Below, piece after piece: positions 63,397 to 64,000 of a stretch of 64,000 bases of DNA. The position numbers and the translations under genes are program-made. The first letter of the stretch is position 1; every line of letters begins with the position of its first letter. This DNA comes from Streptomyces tardus (GTDB lineage: Bacteria > Actinomycetota > Actinomycetes > Streptomycetales > Streptomycetaceae), in the NCBI RefSeq assembly GCF_018101125.2, contig NZ_JAELVF020000001.1, positions 3,140,703-3,204,702 of the forward strand. The letters are read 5' to 3'. The notes under the pieces are model-generated. The model ran no database searches and had not been told where the DNA came from. It saw only the letters and a list, made by a program, of their open reading frames with translations.

Positions 63397-64000
63397 ATGC
63401 CCCGCGGTCGCTACTCGCTCCACGACACCCATGACCACGCTCCTCTCGGCGAAGAACACTTCCAGTGCGCCACAGGCCCCTCCGGCTGGCGCTACTACTC
63501 CCGGACCACCACGGCGTCCGGGGACGAGACGGGCTCGACGGACCTGACTCTGGACGAGCTCGGCCGCCCGATCCGTCTCCAACTCCACGCCTCCGGCTGG
63601 CAGGTGCGGGGCGCCGCGCTCGACGGGGTCACCTGGGTGCGCAGCGACCCGGACGGCGCCCACGCCCAGCAGGGCAACGTCACTGCCCACGGCTTCGCCG
63701 GGAACTCGCCCGCCTTCCTCGTCGCGACCGCACGACTGCTGCGGCTCGCACCTCGCGCGGAAGCCACTCGGGTACGACTCGTGGCCCTCACCCCTCCCGT
63801 GCTCGCGCCACTCACGGTCGACCAGTCCTGGTCACTGGTGGAAACGGAAACACACACCACTGACAACGGCCCACTGACTGTGGATAACTACCGAATCAAC
63901 GATCTGCAGACCGGTGAACAGCGGCTCGTCCACATCGCCGGCGACGTGGTGCTCGCGGCGCCGGGTGTCGAACTGGAGGAGCTGGAGTCCCCGCCCTCGT
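63397..64000 (+). CDS. Conserved hypothetical protein, cut by window end
   Basis: At least 201 residues, running off the right edge. ATG 63397 has GAGGA 6 nt upstream. The start reads M-P-R-G-R-Y-S-L-H-D-T-H-D-H and continues with W-R-Y-Y-S-R-T, L-G-R-P-I-R-L-Q-L and G-S-(x)-T-W-V-R-S-D-P. It has no signal peptide or membrane segment and resembles conserved actinobacterial hypotheticals that follow ahcY; function unknown. Confidence 0.75.
   Translation, partial: MPRGRYSLHDTHDHAPLGEEHFQCATGPSGWRYYSRTTTASGDETGSTDLTLDELGRPIRLQLHASGWQVRGAALDGVTWVRSDPDGAHAQQGNVTAHGFAGNSPAFLVATARLLRLAPRAEATRVRLVALTPPVLAPLTVDQSWSLVETETHTTDNGPLTVDNYRINDLQTGEQRLVHIAGDVVLAAPGVELEELESPPS

Overview
The window is GC-rich chromosomal DNA of a Streptomyces-type actinomycete. 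Signs are the very high third-position GC, many GTG starts, a textbook whiB, a SigB-type sigma factor with its anti-sigma partners, F420 biosynthesis genes and an expanded LytR-CpsA-Psr (LCP) set. Gene order (acyl-CoA dehydrogenase, purE/purK and GtrA at one end; LCP genes, GDP-mannose genes, fbiA/fbiB, whiB, a metallopeptidase, DUF3499, phosphomannomutase, SIS isomerase, manA and ahcY at the other) is the conserved actinobacterial block also known from mycobacteria. It is therefore core chromosome, with small accessory insertions.

Layout. 1-4.4 kb: likely antibiotic-resistance module (Vat-like acetyltransferase, ABC-F protein, divergent TetR regulator with a clear operator) plus a secreted FN3 protein. 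4.6-7 kb: SigB-family sigma factor with STAS antagonist and RsbW-like kinase. 7-12 kb: two coupled membrane-tethered Ig-like proteins (one neocarzinostatin-like), a secreted hydrolase and a POT peptide transporter. 12.5-16.7 kb: two-component system, GtrA protein, purKE. 16.9-26.8 kb: secreted lipase, dipeptidase, ricin-type lectin, GNAT, PASTA lipoprotein, NlpC/P60-like hydrolase, acyl-CoA dehydrogenase, UDP-glucose dehydrogenase, small stress-type protein, and a locally lower-GC patch with a hypothetical gene.

26.9-41 kb: cell-envelope glycopolymer region with five LCP ligase genes, a GT2 glycosyltransferase, thioesterase, SDR, a TIGR03089 protein and a peptidoglycan-recognition amidase. 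One LCP gene (30398-32053) is a chimera. Its 5' end has been replaced by an inverted copy of the start of the neighbouring glycosyltransferase, making a near-perfect spacerless palindrome of about 670 bp centred at 32147/32148, with a second 66-bp palindrome at the far junction. This is either real fold-back DNA or an assembly/library artefact.

41-64 kb: manC, an AlkA-like glycosylase, the minus-strand group cysteine dioxygenase-fbiA-fbiB, whiB, a giant membrane glycosyltransferase with DUF5719 partner, DUF3499, manB, Trm112-like, SIS isomerase, manA, a fructose PTS permease, ahcY and a partial gene at the end. manA, the SIS isomerase, manB and manC make GDP-mannose for the envelope glycosyltransferases; the LCP proteins probably ligate polymers to the wall.

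The most notable small element is an apparently unannotated 28-residue leader ORF (46544-46630, minus) ending Cys-Arg-Cys-Cys-Cys-Cys just upstream of cysteine dioxygenase, preceded by a TTGACA promoter and apparently leaderless. It looks like a cysteine-responsive attenuator that may also control the downstream F420 genes. A second candidate regulatory uORF overlaps the start of the ABC-F gene.
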